The translations under genes and the position numbers were made by a program. A model generated the notes under the pieces. The model did no database searches, had not been told where the DNA came from, and saw only the letters and a list, made by a program, of their open reading frames with translations. Shown here in pieces: positions 22,721 through 34,079 of a stretch of DNA of 64,000 nt; the first letter of the stretch is position 1; each line of letters opens with the position of its first letter. The stretch spans positions 1-64,000 of the forward strand of contig JACTAT010000281.1 of NCBI GenBank assembly GCA_014526335.1, read 5' to 3'. The DNA comes from Chrysaora quinquecirrha (taxonomy: Eukaryota; Cnidaria; Scyphozoa; Semaeostomeae; Pelagiidae).

Positions 22721-23082
22721 CGAATAACGAACGAATGAATAATAGAATTCACAAAAGGCTAGACTTGAAAACCTGGCGTGACAGCCGGAAGCGGATATGA
22801 TGTCATTATTTCGTAAATCTTAACACTCCCACTCGAAAAATGTAATCATATAATACACTTTTTTTTTAATAAGCAACTGTTCAATAAGCAACCAGGGCTG
22901 AAATTGTGCTAAAATTTCTGGTGAAATAGCTTTCTTTATACTGTACATCCTTGCAAACTTGTCAGTAAACATTGAGAAGCCAGAAAAGAGCCAAAATAAG
23001 AGGTTTTAGGGGGTACCAGGCATTCTGTGACGGCTGAAATCCTAGATATGTTAAGCAACTCTTGAGGGCTGGACCAAAGTCC

Positions 23083-23570
23083 TTTTTACTCCCGGGGGTA
23101 CTTCAATATGTAGACATACTTGACGTGCCGCTCATATGGATGGGTTTTTTCGACTGAAATTCTCTACACATGGGTCTGATATTCTGCTAGATTCTGGTTG
23201 ATGGGTTGGTATTTTAGGATTTTCTTACCAATAGGTCCCATTATGATTTACCGCAAAGTGGCTGACGACCTTTCTACTTTGTTTTTTGCTTTTGAAACGA
23301 TGAATTAACAGCAACAACAGAGCTCGGTCACATTGATTGCAAAAATCGCCGTCAGATTCGATTTCGCGAGACTTTTCGTGAATTCTAACACTGTAAAAGG
23401 GTTTTAAAATCAACCAAATTCATACACAAGGGCTTGAAATTTCCCGATTTTCATGCAAATGGGTCAGAAATCCTTGAAAATCCTATCATACAAATGGGTC
23501 CTTTTGTCAAAGTCCAGATTCACGTCTAATCATGGACACATTGAAGTACCCCCCCCCCCGGGTTATTACT
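23083..23570. mobile_element. MITE with CCCGGGGGTACTTCAAT ends and near-perfect 8-bp target duplication
   Basis: Element 23091-23562. The left end is CCCGGGGGTACTTCAATATG; the right end is its inverse with a longer C run (CATTGAAGTACCCC...CGGG). The flanks TTTTTACT and TTATTACT match at 7 of 8 positions, suggesting an 8-bp duplication as made by hAT or P-type transposases. It sits where the deleted Copia RT 3' half should be. A partial copy of the same end occurs at 62900-62992. Confidence 0.65.
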
Positions 23571-23642
23571 TGCCCAACTAATCACGCCTCTGTTTAATGT
23601 AAGGACAAGAATCAGATTTTCGATTGCTGATACTCTTTTTTC

Positions 23643-24110
23643 TTAAAAAAAGGAATCCATGGTTTTAAACCAGCATGTTGAGGATTGTTTAAGTCCATAG
23701 AGACTTTTGTTCAGCTTCACGAGATTCTCTTCACTCTTCTTGACGAAACCTTCAGGTTGATTCATGTAAATATCCTCCTGCAAATCACCATTCAGGAACG
23801 CGGTTTGTACGTCCATTTGGTGTATCTCCAGATCTAATTGATTTGCTATTGCAAGAACTTTACGGATGGTGGTATATCTTGCAGCAGGAGAGAAAGTCTT
23901 CTCAAAATCAATTTTAGCTTCCTGAGAATATCCCTTCGCTACAAGACGAGCCTTGTACCTTTCAACAGAACCATCGGCATTGTATTTGATTAATACCCAG
24001 CGACAGTCAATACGTTTTCTTCCCTTTGGAAGCTCAATAAGACCCCATGCTTTATTCTTGATTAATGATGAATATTCACTGTCAAGAGCAGCCTGCCACT
24101 TGTCTTTCAC
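23643..24110 (-). pseudogene. Copia reverse transcriptase, N-terminal half only
   Basis: 155 codons containing WVLIKYNADGSVERYKARLV, VAKGYSQ, DFEKTFSPAARYTTIR, MDVQTAFLNGDLQEDIYM and LYGLKQSSTCW. These are RT blocks up to just before the YVDD catalytic motif, where similarity stops at 23643. The catalytic centre and RNase H are therefore deleted and the element cannot be autonomous. Confidence 0.88.
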
Positions 24111-24187
24111 TGATGAACTTAAGGCTTGCTATATTGTCCTGGGTTCTTCCTTGTTAACATCAGCAGCATTGACATTCAGCAGCTCTT

Positions 24188-25310
24188 CTAATTTCCACCA
24201 ATCTCCAGTGATACATCCTTTTTATCTTGAGCTATTTTTACTCGATCTGAACGACGTAAGACAGGTATATTGTCACAATTCTGATTGATCTCTTCATCTG
24301 CATCGGGATTTTCTTGCATTTCAGCAGCATTCTCTTCGTCATCAGGTTCTTCTCCATTGTTTTTTGGATCAGAATCTGTTTGAGAAATGACAGATGTATT
24401 CACATCCTGTCCCTTAATTTCCGTTTTCTTTAAACGATCACCAAAGTCATTCTCAGCAAATATGACATCTCTGGATTCATGAACCCTCTTCGTTCGTTGA
24501 TCATACAGTCTATATGCTTTACTTTGAAGACTGTACCCAATAAAGATGCACTTCTTTGACTTGGCATCCCATTTCTTTCTATTTTCTTTATCAACATGCA
24601 TATATGCGTCACATCCAAAGACTTTGAGATGGGATACATCTGGCCTTCTTCCATAGAAACATTCAAATGGTGTCATATGATCGAGCAAAACTTTTGGACT
24701 GCGATTTCTCAGAATCGTTGCTGTTGCAACTGCTTCAGCCCAAAAAGCATAAGGTAATTCAGCAGCATGTAGCATTGACCTTGCACTTTCTTGAACAGTT
24801 CGATTCATTCTTTCAGCAACACCGTTCTGTTGCGGAGTTCTAGGTGCCCTTCTTTGTTTTAATATTCCTTTACTGGCCAAGAAATTGTTGAATTCTTTTG
24901 AACTGTATTCACCTCCGTTATCAGAGCGTAAAATCTTTATCTTCTTGTCGGTAATATTTGGTGCCATAGCTTCATACTCTTTGAAATTTTGAAATACCTC
25001 ATCTTTTCGTTTAATGAAAATATATAGCCACGAATCTAGACTTGTCATCGATAAAGGTGACAAAATATCGACTACCACCAAGACTAGCTGTCTGCATTGG
25101 CCCACATACATCGGTATGGACGATTCCTAATACTTCTGATGCACCATTTGCTTCATTTCTTGGAAATGAGTTCTTTGTTTGCTTTCCATTAAAGCATCCA
25201 TCACAGAAATAAGCATCACTTGGATTTTGAAAATTCAAACCTGTGACAAGATTCTTATCACGCAAGATTTTAAGGTTCCCATACCTTGATGACCAAATCT
25301 TTGATGCCAC
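24188..25310 (-). pseudogene. Copia integrase
   Basis: The zinc-binding part ends CDGCFNGKQTKNSFPR. The catalytic core shows HTDVCGPM (first Asp), RSDNGGEYSS (second Asp) and QNGVAERMNRT (Glu), a complete DDE triad. FGCDAYMHV and CIFIGYS follow as in Copia integrases. The frame is broken near 25060. It would insert element cDNA into the genome if intact. Confidence 0.88.
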
Positions 25311-25321
25311 AATTCAGCAGA

Positions 25322-25760
25322 CTACTCACCAGCAGCACTATTTGTTTGATGTGTACAATGACTTAGACGGCAGTCAAGAGTAAACAGTTTACCCCTTTTT
25401 TGTCCTGAACCCATGACATCACCACTTTCATTGAAAATGAAACATTTTTCACCTGTGAATATCACTGATAGACCTTTATTCACTACTGCACGCACAGAGA
25501 ATAAATTTTTTGCCAATTTTGGAATGAACAAGACATTTGACAGCTCTGTTTTTTTATAGTTACCATCAACATAAACTCTGAGAAAAATTGATCCTTTGCC
25601 ATGTGCCTCTAGTGTACGATTGTCCTCCAAACAAACTTTCTCAGGAACTCCAAACTCATGGTAATTCACCATCAATTGCGTGTTACAAGACATATGGTGA
25701 AATGCTCCAGAATCAATATACCAAGTAGAATATTTACTCTCATCTTTGTAGGTCGAGCGC
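25322..25760 (-). pseudogene. Copia aspartic protease region
   Basis: In the minus frame around 25690-25725 the sequence reads YIDSGAFHHMSCNTQ: the DSGA active-site motif followed by the typical HM(S/T) block. Further along, LSNVLFIPKLAKNLFSV is the usual downstream landmark of Copia proteases. It runs to an in-frame stop before the integrase region. Confidence 0.8.
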
Positions 25761-25784
25761 CAAAATAGACAATGAGCTTCAACT

Positions 25785-26584
25785 GCATCAATAAAATAAC
25801 ATTTGCTTGTTTTTCACTTTTGTCATTTGCCTTCTTAGGTTTCCCACAATCTCGTGCAAAATGTCCCTTGATACCACAGTTGAAACACTTTCCTTTTTTG
25901 TTTCCAAACTTTGCTGTTTCCAAAGATGCTCCACTTGTTTTCTCCTTCGTAGCTTCAAGTGCCTTTTCCATCGCAGTAACAAGTTCTGATTAAATATCTG
26001 AGCGTTTCCTTTTTTAATGCAATAGGCGTGCTGCGACGAACTCAAGCTTAAGCTCATCAGCTCTTGACTCCAAAGCAAAGATTAGATTATCATAGGAGTC
26101 CGGAAGACTGCACAGTAGGGTCGCCACCTGATCATCTTCACTTACTTGCGCACCCACAGAGGCTAGCTGTTCAGCTAGTCCCTTCATTTTGTTATTATGA
26201 TCCAGCATCGTGTCCCCTTCTGACATTGTAGCAGTGAAATATCTTTTGCGTAGAAAAAACTTGTTTGCTAACGACTTTGCCTCATAGTGATCTTCTAATT
26301 TTTTCCAAGCTTCTTTCGCTGTCTGTACTGATCTGACCAAGGATAATTGACCATCTCCTTGTCGCCATGGCCTTTCTCGCACGCTTTCGATATTTCCCAA
26401 TTGAGGCCTCAGTAGCTCCTTCACCAGTAGGCTCTTCTTCCTCACCACAAACGACACTCCAAAGATCTCTATCTTCAAGAACCATTTGCATCTTGAATTT
26501 CCACAGATGGAAATTCTTTCCTTCGAATTTATCGATGTGCGACGAAACGAAACCCAATGATTTTGCAGCCATAATGGAGATCAA
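25785..26584 (-). pseudogene. Copia gag
   Basis: Starts with DKFEGKNFHLWKFKMQMVLE, the conserved N-terminal gag motif of Copia elements. It changes frame near 26370 and continues AWKKLEDHYEAKSLANKFFL, then VATLLCSLPDSYDNLIFALE. After another frame change it ends in a CCHC zinc knuckle CFNCGIKGHFARDC (about 25850-25890). Two frameshifts make it a pseudogene. Confidence 0.85.
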
Positions 26585-26773
26585 AATATAAACACAAGAT
26601 CACAAAATTCGCAAGCAGATTTAACTTCACATAATTTTATTTCAATCTTACTTGATTCTCTGAATTTTCGAATAACGAACGAATGAATAATAGAATTCAC
26701 AAAAGGATAGACTTGAAAACCTGGCGTGACAGCCGGAAGCGGATATGATGTCATTATTTCGTAAATCTTAACA

Positions 26774-27063
26774 TTCACAACTATGGTGACTTTTTGGGAC
26801 CTATTAAGAAAGCATTTCCAACTTTAACACTGTCAAAAATTGCCCTTGCAAAGAATCAGTTAAAAATCAACATGCGGGATCACAAGCAATGTTGAACCAT
26901 TGTGATGAAATGACACCTGTATTTTCTTGTTGGTTTTGTTACAGAATAAGTATTATATACTTCCTTATTTTCCTGCAAAACTCTGTATTTCACTTCAAAA
27001 TATTAGTCATGTTTATTAATTCATATTTTACCATGCTTGGTTTTTATTTCAGAACCTTTTTTG
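26774..27063. other. Spacer between the Copia relic and the integrase relic
   Basis: AT-rich; nothing recognised. Confidence 0.35.
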
Positions 27064-29130
27064 TCATTTTTTTAATGAGTTTTCTTCAATAAAATCTCCG
27101 ATAATTCTACAAGATGCAATATATTTGTCAATGCCAAAGTTTAAGGCCCCGTTTATACTGTAGCGGATCACTTTTTGATCCGCTACAAAAAGTGTATCGG
27201 ATAAGGCTTCCGTTTACACACGAAAAGTGATCCGATACAATTTTTGTACACCTATCCGTACACATTTTGTACCTGCTAGGAAAGAGGATCAATCTTGTAC
27301 CTGTTCGGATCAAAAGTGATCCGCTACAGTGTAAACTCTTCTATCCGATACACTTTTTGATGCTGATTCGCAAATAGGCCATTTTCCATTCACATCGAGG
27401 TTAAATTTTCCCGCACAAATTTAATCTGGTTGCTTGTTGGGGAATTACAAACATCATTCTTAAGAAGTGATTTTGGCAGTGAAAAATAAAATGTGCGTTT
27501 TATTATTCTCCTTCTTGGATTTATTTGGATTATACTGTCTCCAAGTCAATGCCAGCAGCAGCTTTACTTGTCTTGGATTCAAGGACAACTCAAAGCAAGA
27601 GAGATATCTCCTCTTTCATCCATGTAAAGTTTTTTCTTCTTCAGCATTGTTATTCGTATAACTTTGAGGTTTTTTATTTGTTTTTGCCATTATCTCTTGT
27701 TATTGCTATCTTCTGCCAAATCACTGTCGTTACTTTCTGGCGCCAAAAACGTTAGGCCTTGTTGTTGTTGTTGTAGGATGGGATGTAAAAGTGCGCATGC
27801 TTTATTTAGCGAACAAAAACTGATCCGGTACAGTGTTAACGGAAAGGCAAAGGGAACATGTTTTCATACTGGGAACACTTTTTGTAGCGGATCAAAAGTG
27901 ATCCGATACAGTGTAAACGGGGCCTACATCTTCGCCAATTGTTTTTGTTTGCAAAGCTAGCACATGATACTTCTCAGCAGTTAACTGAATCATATTTTCA
28001 GATACCACAATATTGTTTGATGTTTCAGGATCAGGGTGGCCGCTTACATCATATTCCACGCCATAGTAATCATCTGCCATATCATCTCTATGCAGATTCA
28101 TTGGCATATGCTGTCTCCACAAAGCTATAGATGGCATGCTATTCATGGTATGCAAGCCATGAAAATTCCACTGATCAGAGAATTCAGCAAGCGACTTATT
28201 AATCTTTTGAATGAAGACATAATGAAGTGCAGCTATTTAAAGCTCATATTTAAAGGTCAAGGATTCCTTCCTGCTCCATCCAATCACATAATTCTCTGTA
28301 GTGCTTGTTCACGACCCTGTTCACTTCAGCCCATGACCGTTCTATTCTCTGGTTATGGACGCTTCTACCAGATACGAAACTTCCTCTACCCAATCCTTGA
28401 TTACAGATCATGTTTCCTGCTACCTCAAAATTTTCTACCCCTTTATCACCTCTAACACGTGATGGCAGACAGAATAGAGCTCCACAGCATTGCAAAATAA
28501 ATTGACAACAGTGGCTACCTTATTGTTAGGTTTGCACTGGACATACATGATCGCTCTACTGTACCCATCTACACAACCATGTAACACAAGCCTATAGGAT
28601 ATGAGTTTGTGGTTGGAATCTATATGCCATAGCTCATTTGGCCTTTCTACATTGTGTACTCTGCGTTTAATGGCTCTTCTTTTTCTAACAGCTCTGGAAA
28701 CACTATCCAAAGCAACCAAGCGTTCTCTTACTCTCCATCGCTGAATCCTTATCCCTTTGCTTCGGATACTTCCTAGAACATACGTTTCACCAGCACCTGG
28801 TGTATTTTGCAAAACTTCAGAAATAACAATAACACTATCCAACTGTTCGTTACTTATATCTGTCCGTGTATCTTCAATGTTAGATTCATTTCTTCTCCGT
28901 ACAATAGTACTTTGACTGAGACCTAAACACCTGGCTATTGAACTCCAGTTCATCCCATTCTGCTTCAGATCTTGCAAATAGCTTTGTGTAATGTCGTACT
29001 TTCGGCGGCCACCAGTAGATTTGCAGCCAATTTTGTTGTAAATTCTTGATTCTGCCTCTAAATGTAAGATCCTTTCATCAGTGTGTACCAGTTGACACCT
29101 CACAATTTCACAAAGGTCCGCAAGCCATGC
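27064..29130 (-). pseudogene. DDE integrase-core (rve-type) transposase gene, decayed, split by a MITE
   Basis: Minus-strand coding. The N-terminal part (about 29000-28800) is a helix-turn-helix: KYDITQSYLQDLKQNGMNW then IARCLGLSQSTIVRRR. The catalytic core follows: ELWHIDSNHKLISYRLVLHG (first Asp), [12 protein letters not shown] (second Asp region), [17 protein letters not shown] (Glu). The C-terminal part reads ALHYVFIQKINKSLAEFSDQ and WNFHGLHTMNSMPS. A frameshift lies near 28470, and stops plus a frame change occur near 28245. A 781-bp MITE interrupts the end of the frame; beyond it NFGIDKYIASC runs to a stop at 27064. This protein family is widespread in cnidarian and fish genomes as I recall; it may belong to IS3EU- or Ginger-type transposons, but I cannot assign it. 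No start codon is clear upstream of about 29130. Confidence 0.8.
27142..27926. mobile_element. MITE with GGCCCCGTTTACACTG inverted ends, TA target duplication
   Basis: Element 27144-27924. The ends read GGCCCCGTTTAYACTGTAKCGGATCAC on both strands, followed by (A/T)TTTTGATCCGCTACAAAAAGTG-type blocks. It is flanked by TA at 27142-27143 and 27925-27926. Internally it carries further GATCCGATACA units. Removing the element and one TA rejoins the integrase codons as Asp-Val-Asn-Phe-Gly, so this is a clean insertion into older coding sequence. Confidence 0.8.
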
Positions 29131-30525
29131 TTACAGTTTACTGAAAACTGCTGGAGAACATATTTCAACTGCAATGCCTGCATCAGAAGCAATTGCCAGA
29201 ACTGCCTCCACTGCCAAAATCAGTCCTAAGTCATCAGATAGTTTCGTTTTCAAGAGATTCAGCTAAGTTAAATTTCCGTATATTAGTGCTTTCTCAGTCT
29301 TTGAAAGTGCATGGCAGCCTTGCATCCAATATCCAGACGCCATGTATTTAGTACTCTAATATATTTAGTAATCAGGATTCGTCTGGTAATCAAGATTTAT
29401 CTAGTAATCAGGATTCGTTTAAAAATCAGGAATTATAGTAAGCAGGATTGGGTTTCTGATATACAGCTATTATGTTCTGATATATAGCTTATGATTTTGA
29501 ATATATAACAAAAGATTTCTGATATACAGCCATTGATTTCTGATATGCAGTTGGTAATTTCTGGTTAACGAAACCGTTCCTGATCACTACAACCCATTTT
29601 CTTTCTTTTGACGGGAATGGCGTGCCATACATATGCAGTGCAGGAGTATTATTGGTTTTTTGCCATTGGAGATGAGATGGCTGCAGGATAGCTATAAGAT
29701 GGGATTTCTTCATGGGATGGGATCATGCCAGAATTGCTGCAGGAGAACTGAACTGGTACTACAAAAAGAAGGAGGAATTGGCCCCAGTTGACATTCAAAC
29801 GGAAGACTTGAATAACTGCTGTTGTAGTAAAAAAACAAGAAATAGATTGACTGAATCGAGGTACCAAGCAGCAATCAATTTGGCCCAATAGTTGATGAAT
29901 CTGTATCCCTCAAATTGGAAGTGATAGATTTCGTAGCCGAACTGACGCTTGGGATTGAAAGAATCTTCTATAAGATTGTACTCTAGTTGAACTGAGTTTA
30001 TGACCCAAAACTGGAGATCGATGGGGGTTGATGACCCAAAATTGGGGTCCACGAGTCCCCGTCTCTAATCCTGGGTAGCTTCACCCCCGGGATTTTGGCA
30101 TATTCAAGATGGCGGACAGAGACATCAAAACGTTGGTTTTTCAGAAAAATGACACAATGCATCCATAATCTTAAATTTCTCCATATGCTACAATAAAATT
30201 AGATCATTGACAAGTGGTTGTATACATAGTCATAGTTTCTTCTTTTCTAAGTCTTTTGTGATTTTTGCAAAAAAATGCTGATGTCAACAATTTTTTCAGT
30301 CGCAAAGTCTTGACTTTTTGAGTACGTTCAAGTAAAAAAAATTTAAACTTGAAAACAGATTCTTGAGACGTGCATGAAATATGATGATAATTACCACTAT
30401 TTGAGGATGGGATACACCTGAGAATATTTTACTGCTTATGCCACAGAAGAGGAATTAAAGGTACCCATTAGCCATGTTTGAAGAATGAGATCAGCTAAGA
30501 TCAGCCTGAGATAAGCCTAAACATT
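29131..30525. other. Intergenic, no recognised gene
   Basis: About 29370-29560 contains degenerate short repeats (GTAATCAGGATTCGT-like, then TTCTGATATACAGC-like units). The remainder shows nothing recognised. Confidence 0.4.
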
Positions 30526-31621
30526 GCAGCTTGCAGTGTGGATAAATCTCCACAATTGTTCCCTGTGATTCTAGCTGTTTCAGGCTTTGTTCCTGCTTTC
30601 ACCCGCAATCGTCATTGATCCCCATTTAGTATCAATTTGCTCTCGCTTGTTTGCGGTAATTTCCTTTTTCTGAGTTGTTCCTCCATCTTCTTCAGTGATT
30701 CCCTGTTTGTTCCACCTTGTCATCTCTCGTTCTCATTTATTCCCACCGATTTCTACTTTGTTCCTTTTGTTCCCTCCGATTCCAAGTTATTCCCACTTTG
30801 TTTCAGCATGCCTACAATGGTTCCATTCAGTTCCGTTTATTCCCACTCATTCCACGAGTTCCCAGCTTTTCTGTTTGTTCCAGATTTTAACGCATGCTGA
30901 CTAATGGTTTCCTAATGAGTTTGTTGTTCAAACTGATGCCAAATTTCGAAGACTGGGAACAACCTCTTCGATTGTTTTGATTGTATGCATTTGAATTGCA
31001 ATTAAAATAATTAATCAACTCAATGATTGTTTAAATTGTGTGCACAGAGAATAGAAATTCCGATCTTATTGTTACAACATTCCTGATTCCTATCTATCTA
31101 TCTATCTAGGTAGGTATATTTCTTCCGGTTTGCAGAAAACCCTACATAATGTTTGAATTCTTCAAACATAAAAACAAGCTCGAAGAGGTTGTTCTGAATC
31201 TTCGATATTTGTCATGACTTTGAACAACAAACTCATTAGGAAGCCATTTACAAGCAGGCGCTAAAATCTGGAACAAAAAATGAAGCTGAAGAATAAACGG
31301 AATTGAAGGCAACCAGTTTAACATGCTGAAACAAAGTGGGAATAACTTGGAATCGGAGGGAAAAAATAAGAGAAAGTAGGAATCAGTGGGAATAAGCGAG
31401 CATCAGAAGTGATAAGGTGGGACAAACAGGGAATCACTGAAAAACATTAAGGAACAGCTCAGAAAAAGAAAAACTACCGCAAACAAGCGAGGACAAGTTG
31501 AAACTAAATGGGGATCAATGACGATTGCAGGGGAAAGCAGGAACAAAGCTTGAAACAGCTAGAATAACAGGGAACAAATTTGGAAATTGTTCCACACTAT
31601 TTGCTGCAAGCTGCAAGCTGA
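30526..31621. mobile_element. Foldback element with about 445-bp inverted arms
   Basis: The arms at 30526-30974 and 31177-31621 are imperfect inverted copies: GCAGCTTGCAG at the outer ends, then TGTTCCCTGTNATTCTAGCTG, CAATCGTCATTGATCCCCAT, CGCTTGTTTGCGGTA and GAGTTTGTTGTTCAAA. The arm body is a degenerate run of TTCCC-containing units about 15-20 bp long. The 200-bp centre holds a (CTAT)n run and the ATAGAAATTCC motif shared with other loci. No transposase. Confidence 0.75.
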
Positions 31622-31984
31622 TGGTGATAACCATTATGATGGTGGAGGGGCGGTTTAGGTAGAGCTAATGATGATAATGATGAGAGTGATGACGATTATG
31701 ATGATGATTATTATTATTATGATAAAGTCAATATTACTATTATTACCACCACGAATGGATGTTGTTGTTGTAAAAAGATTGTTGTTGCTGTGAAAAAGGT
31801 TTTGTTCACACAGTTTTTGATTTAAACAAAGTTTGCCTACCATAGACTTAAACGGGTTAGACTGTTTGTCGAGCCAGTTTGACAACCAAGCCTGGGCCAT
31901 TGCCTGGCTCCCCCATTTGCATCCTCGGGAGGGCAAACTTGCCTTGAAATAAACGGAGTAATAGTAGCTATTTTGCATTTATGT
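31622..31984. repeat. GAT/ATT microsatellite and flank
   Basis: About 31660-31755 is an imperfect GAT/TAT trinucleotide run. Open frames across it are repeat artefacts. Nothing else recognised. Confidence 0.5.
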
Positions 31985-32800
31985 AAACCCTACCAAGCGC
32001 AGTACTTGGGTCCAATTCGAACAGAACGGAGAACGTTGCCAGCGGGCACTACTCACGGGCTTGGGAGCACATGGGAGATTGCAAAACGAATCATTTTTAG
32101 CTGAGTCACTATTTTTTCTGCACACGTAAACCGTTTGTGCCACTAAGCGGCAGTTGGGACTTCAAGAACATTCTTTGGAAGATTGCCAATCAATTGACGT
32201 GTTCCTCTTCATGGAGCTTCGAAAAGGCCGGCATGGAAATACAAATGGTGTGCCACTTGGGTAACTAGTCTATCTGCTATAATTGCAATTTTCGTGCAAA
32301 ATACGAAAATCTTCAAAGAGTTGACGATCGATAAGTGGTTTGCCATTTGTTACGCATTTCGGCGTTCATATACCTGGATATTCTGCGTTCCCTCAAAAAA
32401 AGATATATAGGAATACTCAAAACACGTAACAGAAGGAAAAGCACTAATCGATCGTTACCTCTGAAAATTTGCACAGTTGGCACTAAAATGGCAATAATAT
32501 TGCAGATAAACAGCACGTCAGTCCAGTGAATCAAATTGCATACCATTTTTATTTTGAGGCCGAAGCACCACAAAGGGGGTCGCCTCTATTGCTTGGCAAC
32601 CTTCATAAGAATGTTGTTCAAGTTTTGACTGTCGATTAGCAGCCCAGAAGGTCCATGTTCGGAGAGAGAATGGTGAATGAGTCACAAACAATTTGTCTAG
32701 AACCACGAGTGCTGCGGTAGACGCAATGATATAGTGTCCGCTGGCCACCTTCTCCTTCCTAAAGGGTAAACCAAAGTTGCGTGCCAGGTGGTCAATTCGC
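31985..32800. repeat. Palindromic pair of the coding-like repeat (copies 2 and 3)
   Basis: Copy 2 (plus, about 31985-32392) reads SAVLGSNSNRTENVASGHY near its start and contains one stop. Copy 3 (minus, about 32800-32385) reads KEKVASGHYIIASTAALVVL, then EQHSYEGCQAIEATPFVVLR, stays open to 32518, and after a stop continues in a frame with LLLRVLSIPIYLFL. The two copies meet tail to tail near 32390 and make an imperfect 0.8-kb palindrome. Copy 1 is at 12600-13045. The family is unknown to me. Confidence 0.65.
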
Positions 32801-32879
32801 TAGCAGTTTCTTCACTCTAGAACTTTGAATACAACGAACTTTGATAGCGCAGTTGCACTTCTGTACTCTCAGACAATTT

Positions 32880-33030
32880 GAATGATCCATCAAAATTATT
32901 AAAGCCATCATCACCATTATCACCAACGTTATCGTCATCATCGCCATCATCATCATCATTATCATCATCATTGTCATCATCATCATTGTCATCATCATCA
33001 TTTTCATCATCATCATCATCATCATGATCA
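32880..33030. repeat. TCA trinucleotide microsatellite
   Basis: Imperfect (ATC)n run; the minus-strand poly-Asp/Met frames across it are artefacts. Confidence 0.85.
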
Positions 33031-33424
33031 GTATTATTCGTAAATAGCAACAGGATCCCGTTTTATGAGATAGGTTTAGATATGATAAGCAAGTTGGCTG
33101 ATTAAAATGCCCTTTGTCCAACTCAAACTTACGGTATGTCAATTATGTCAATCAACACAACTGTCCTTTTATGCTTAATTGCTGAAGACGCGATTGAAGA
33201 AACAAGCCAATAAGAATAACTCGTATTTCAGTGGCAAATATTCATTTAAGGAGAATTAAATTTCAAAACAGAATTGTTTTAAATACGATTTAAATATTTA
33301 AAATGCAAACACAGCCTTTGAAATTTCACCTTTCTCCATAGCGTTAAATGCTGATTGATAATCTTGTATCTGGTAAGTCTTAATTTGAAATGCTTCCCAA
33401 TTCAAGTATCTGTCAGACATATCA

Positions 33425-33547
33425 TTGACCATTTTAATTGTTTTTGGAAATGTAAACTTATTCAGAAATGAGTTTGGAAATGTAAACTTATTCAGAAATG
33501 TAAACTTATTCAGAAATTGTTTTTGGAAATGTAAACTTATTCAGAAC
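33425..33547. repeat. Minisatellite, TTTGGAAATGTAAACTTATTCAGAAA units
   Basis: GTAAACTTATTCAGAA occurs four times with irregular spacing, with three longer units that include TTTGGAAAT. Confidence 0.75.
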
Positions 33548-33589
33548 ATGTACGTTCAGTTTTCGCAACAGTCTCAAGCGCTTTATGAA

Positions 33590-34075
33590 ATACGTTAAGT
33601 CTATCCTACCACAAGATTCCTTCAAAGCCTTTTTTGAGGCCTCACTTTGCTGCTGCTGCGTTGTTTGGGGCTGCTGTGGATTAACTGAGTTTAATCATTT
33701 GCAAAAACTTCACACGCAGCTGGGATCATAACAAATAGCAGCTACGATGCCTCAGGCTTACTGATTGTCAAAGAACTTGGCTGGATTACCATTGAAGAAT
33801 TAATCAGTTTTTATGGTTTACACGTCTCTTAATGATCTGATCCCATCGTGCCTATGTTCTGTTTTTATGCGCAACTCAGAATGCTACCCCTACACTCTTA
33901 GAAATACTAGCTCGGATCTACGACTGCCCAAAACAGGTCAGCAAACAGGCAAAATGTTTTTCTTACAGAGGAGCAAAAGCGAGGAACAGCCTCCCACCTG
34001 ATTCTAAGCAGGCGTCATCTCTAAATAGTTGTAAAAATTCCATATTTGCTATTTAGAGTATAAATATATTTGAAT
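33590..34075 (+). pseudogene. Non-LTR retrotransposon (CR1/L2-like) RT C-terminal fragment
   Basis: The frame from about 33640 contains CCCVVWGCCGLTEFNHLQKL, matching the conserved '(Y)CSVVWG ... L..LQKLQNRA' region after the RT core. Next, about 33813-33930 reads SLNDLIPSCLCSVF and then YTLRNTSSDLRLPKT. After a frame change, RGAKARNSLPPDSKQASSLN follows, the usual C-terminal '(GA..WNSLP...)' block. Frameshifts and stops mark it as a 5'-truncated, dead copy. Confidence 0.75.
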
Positions 34076-34079
34076 TTGA

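Larger units (their letters stand above)
22721..26773 (-). mobile_element. Ty1/Copia LTR retrotransposon, decayed and internally deleted
   Basis: Minus-strand element. A 105-bp sequence beginning TGTTAAGATTTACG is present as the 5' LTR start (26669-26773) and again at the 3' end (22721-22825), with one difference seen. The copy at the 3' end is preceded by a purine tract (GAGTGGGAG) as expected for second-strand priming. Between them lie, in Copia order, gag, protease, integrase and the first part of reverse transcriptase. The 3' half of RT and RNase H are missing; the space holds unrelated sequence and a MITE. The 3' LTR appears cut short. No target duplication was recognised. Confidence 0.85.

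Noticed and set aside
22721..26773. A functional Copia element
   Set aside because: Frameshifts in gag and integrase, no RT catalytic motif, and a truncated 3' LTR.
30637..30904. Phe/Pro/Ser-rich frames of 69-87 codons
   Set aside because: They come from the TTCCC repeat units of a foldback arm.
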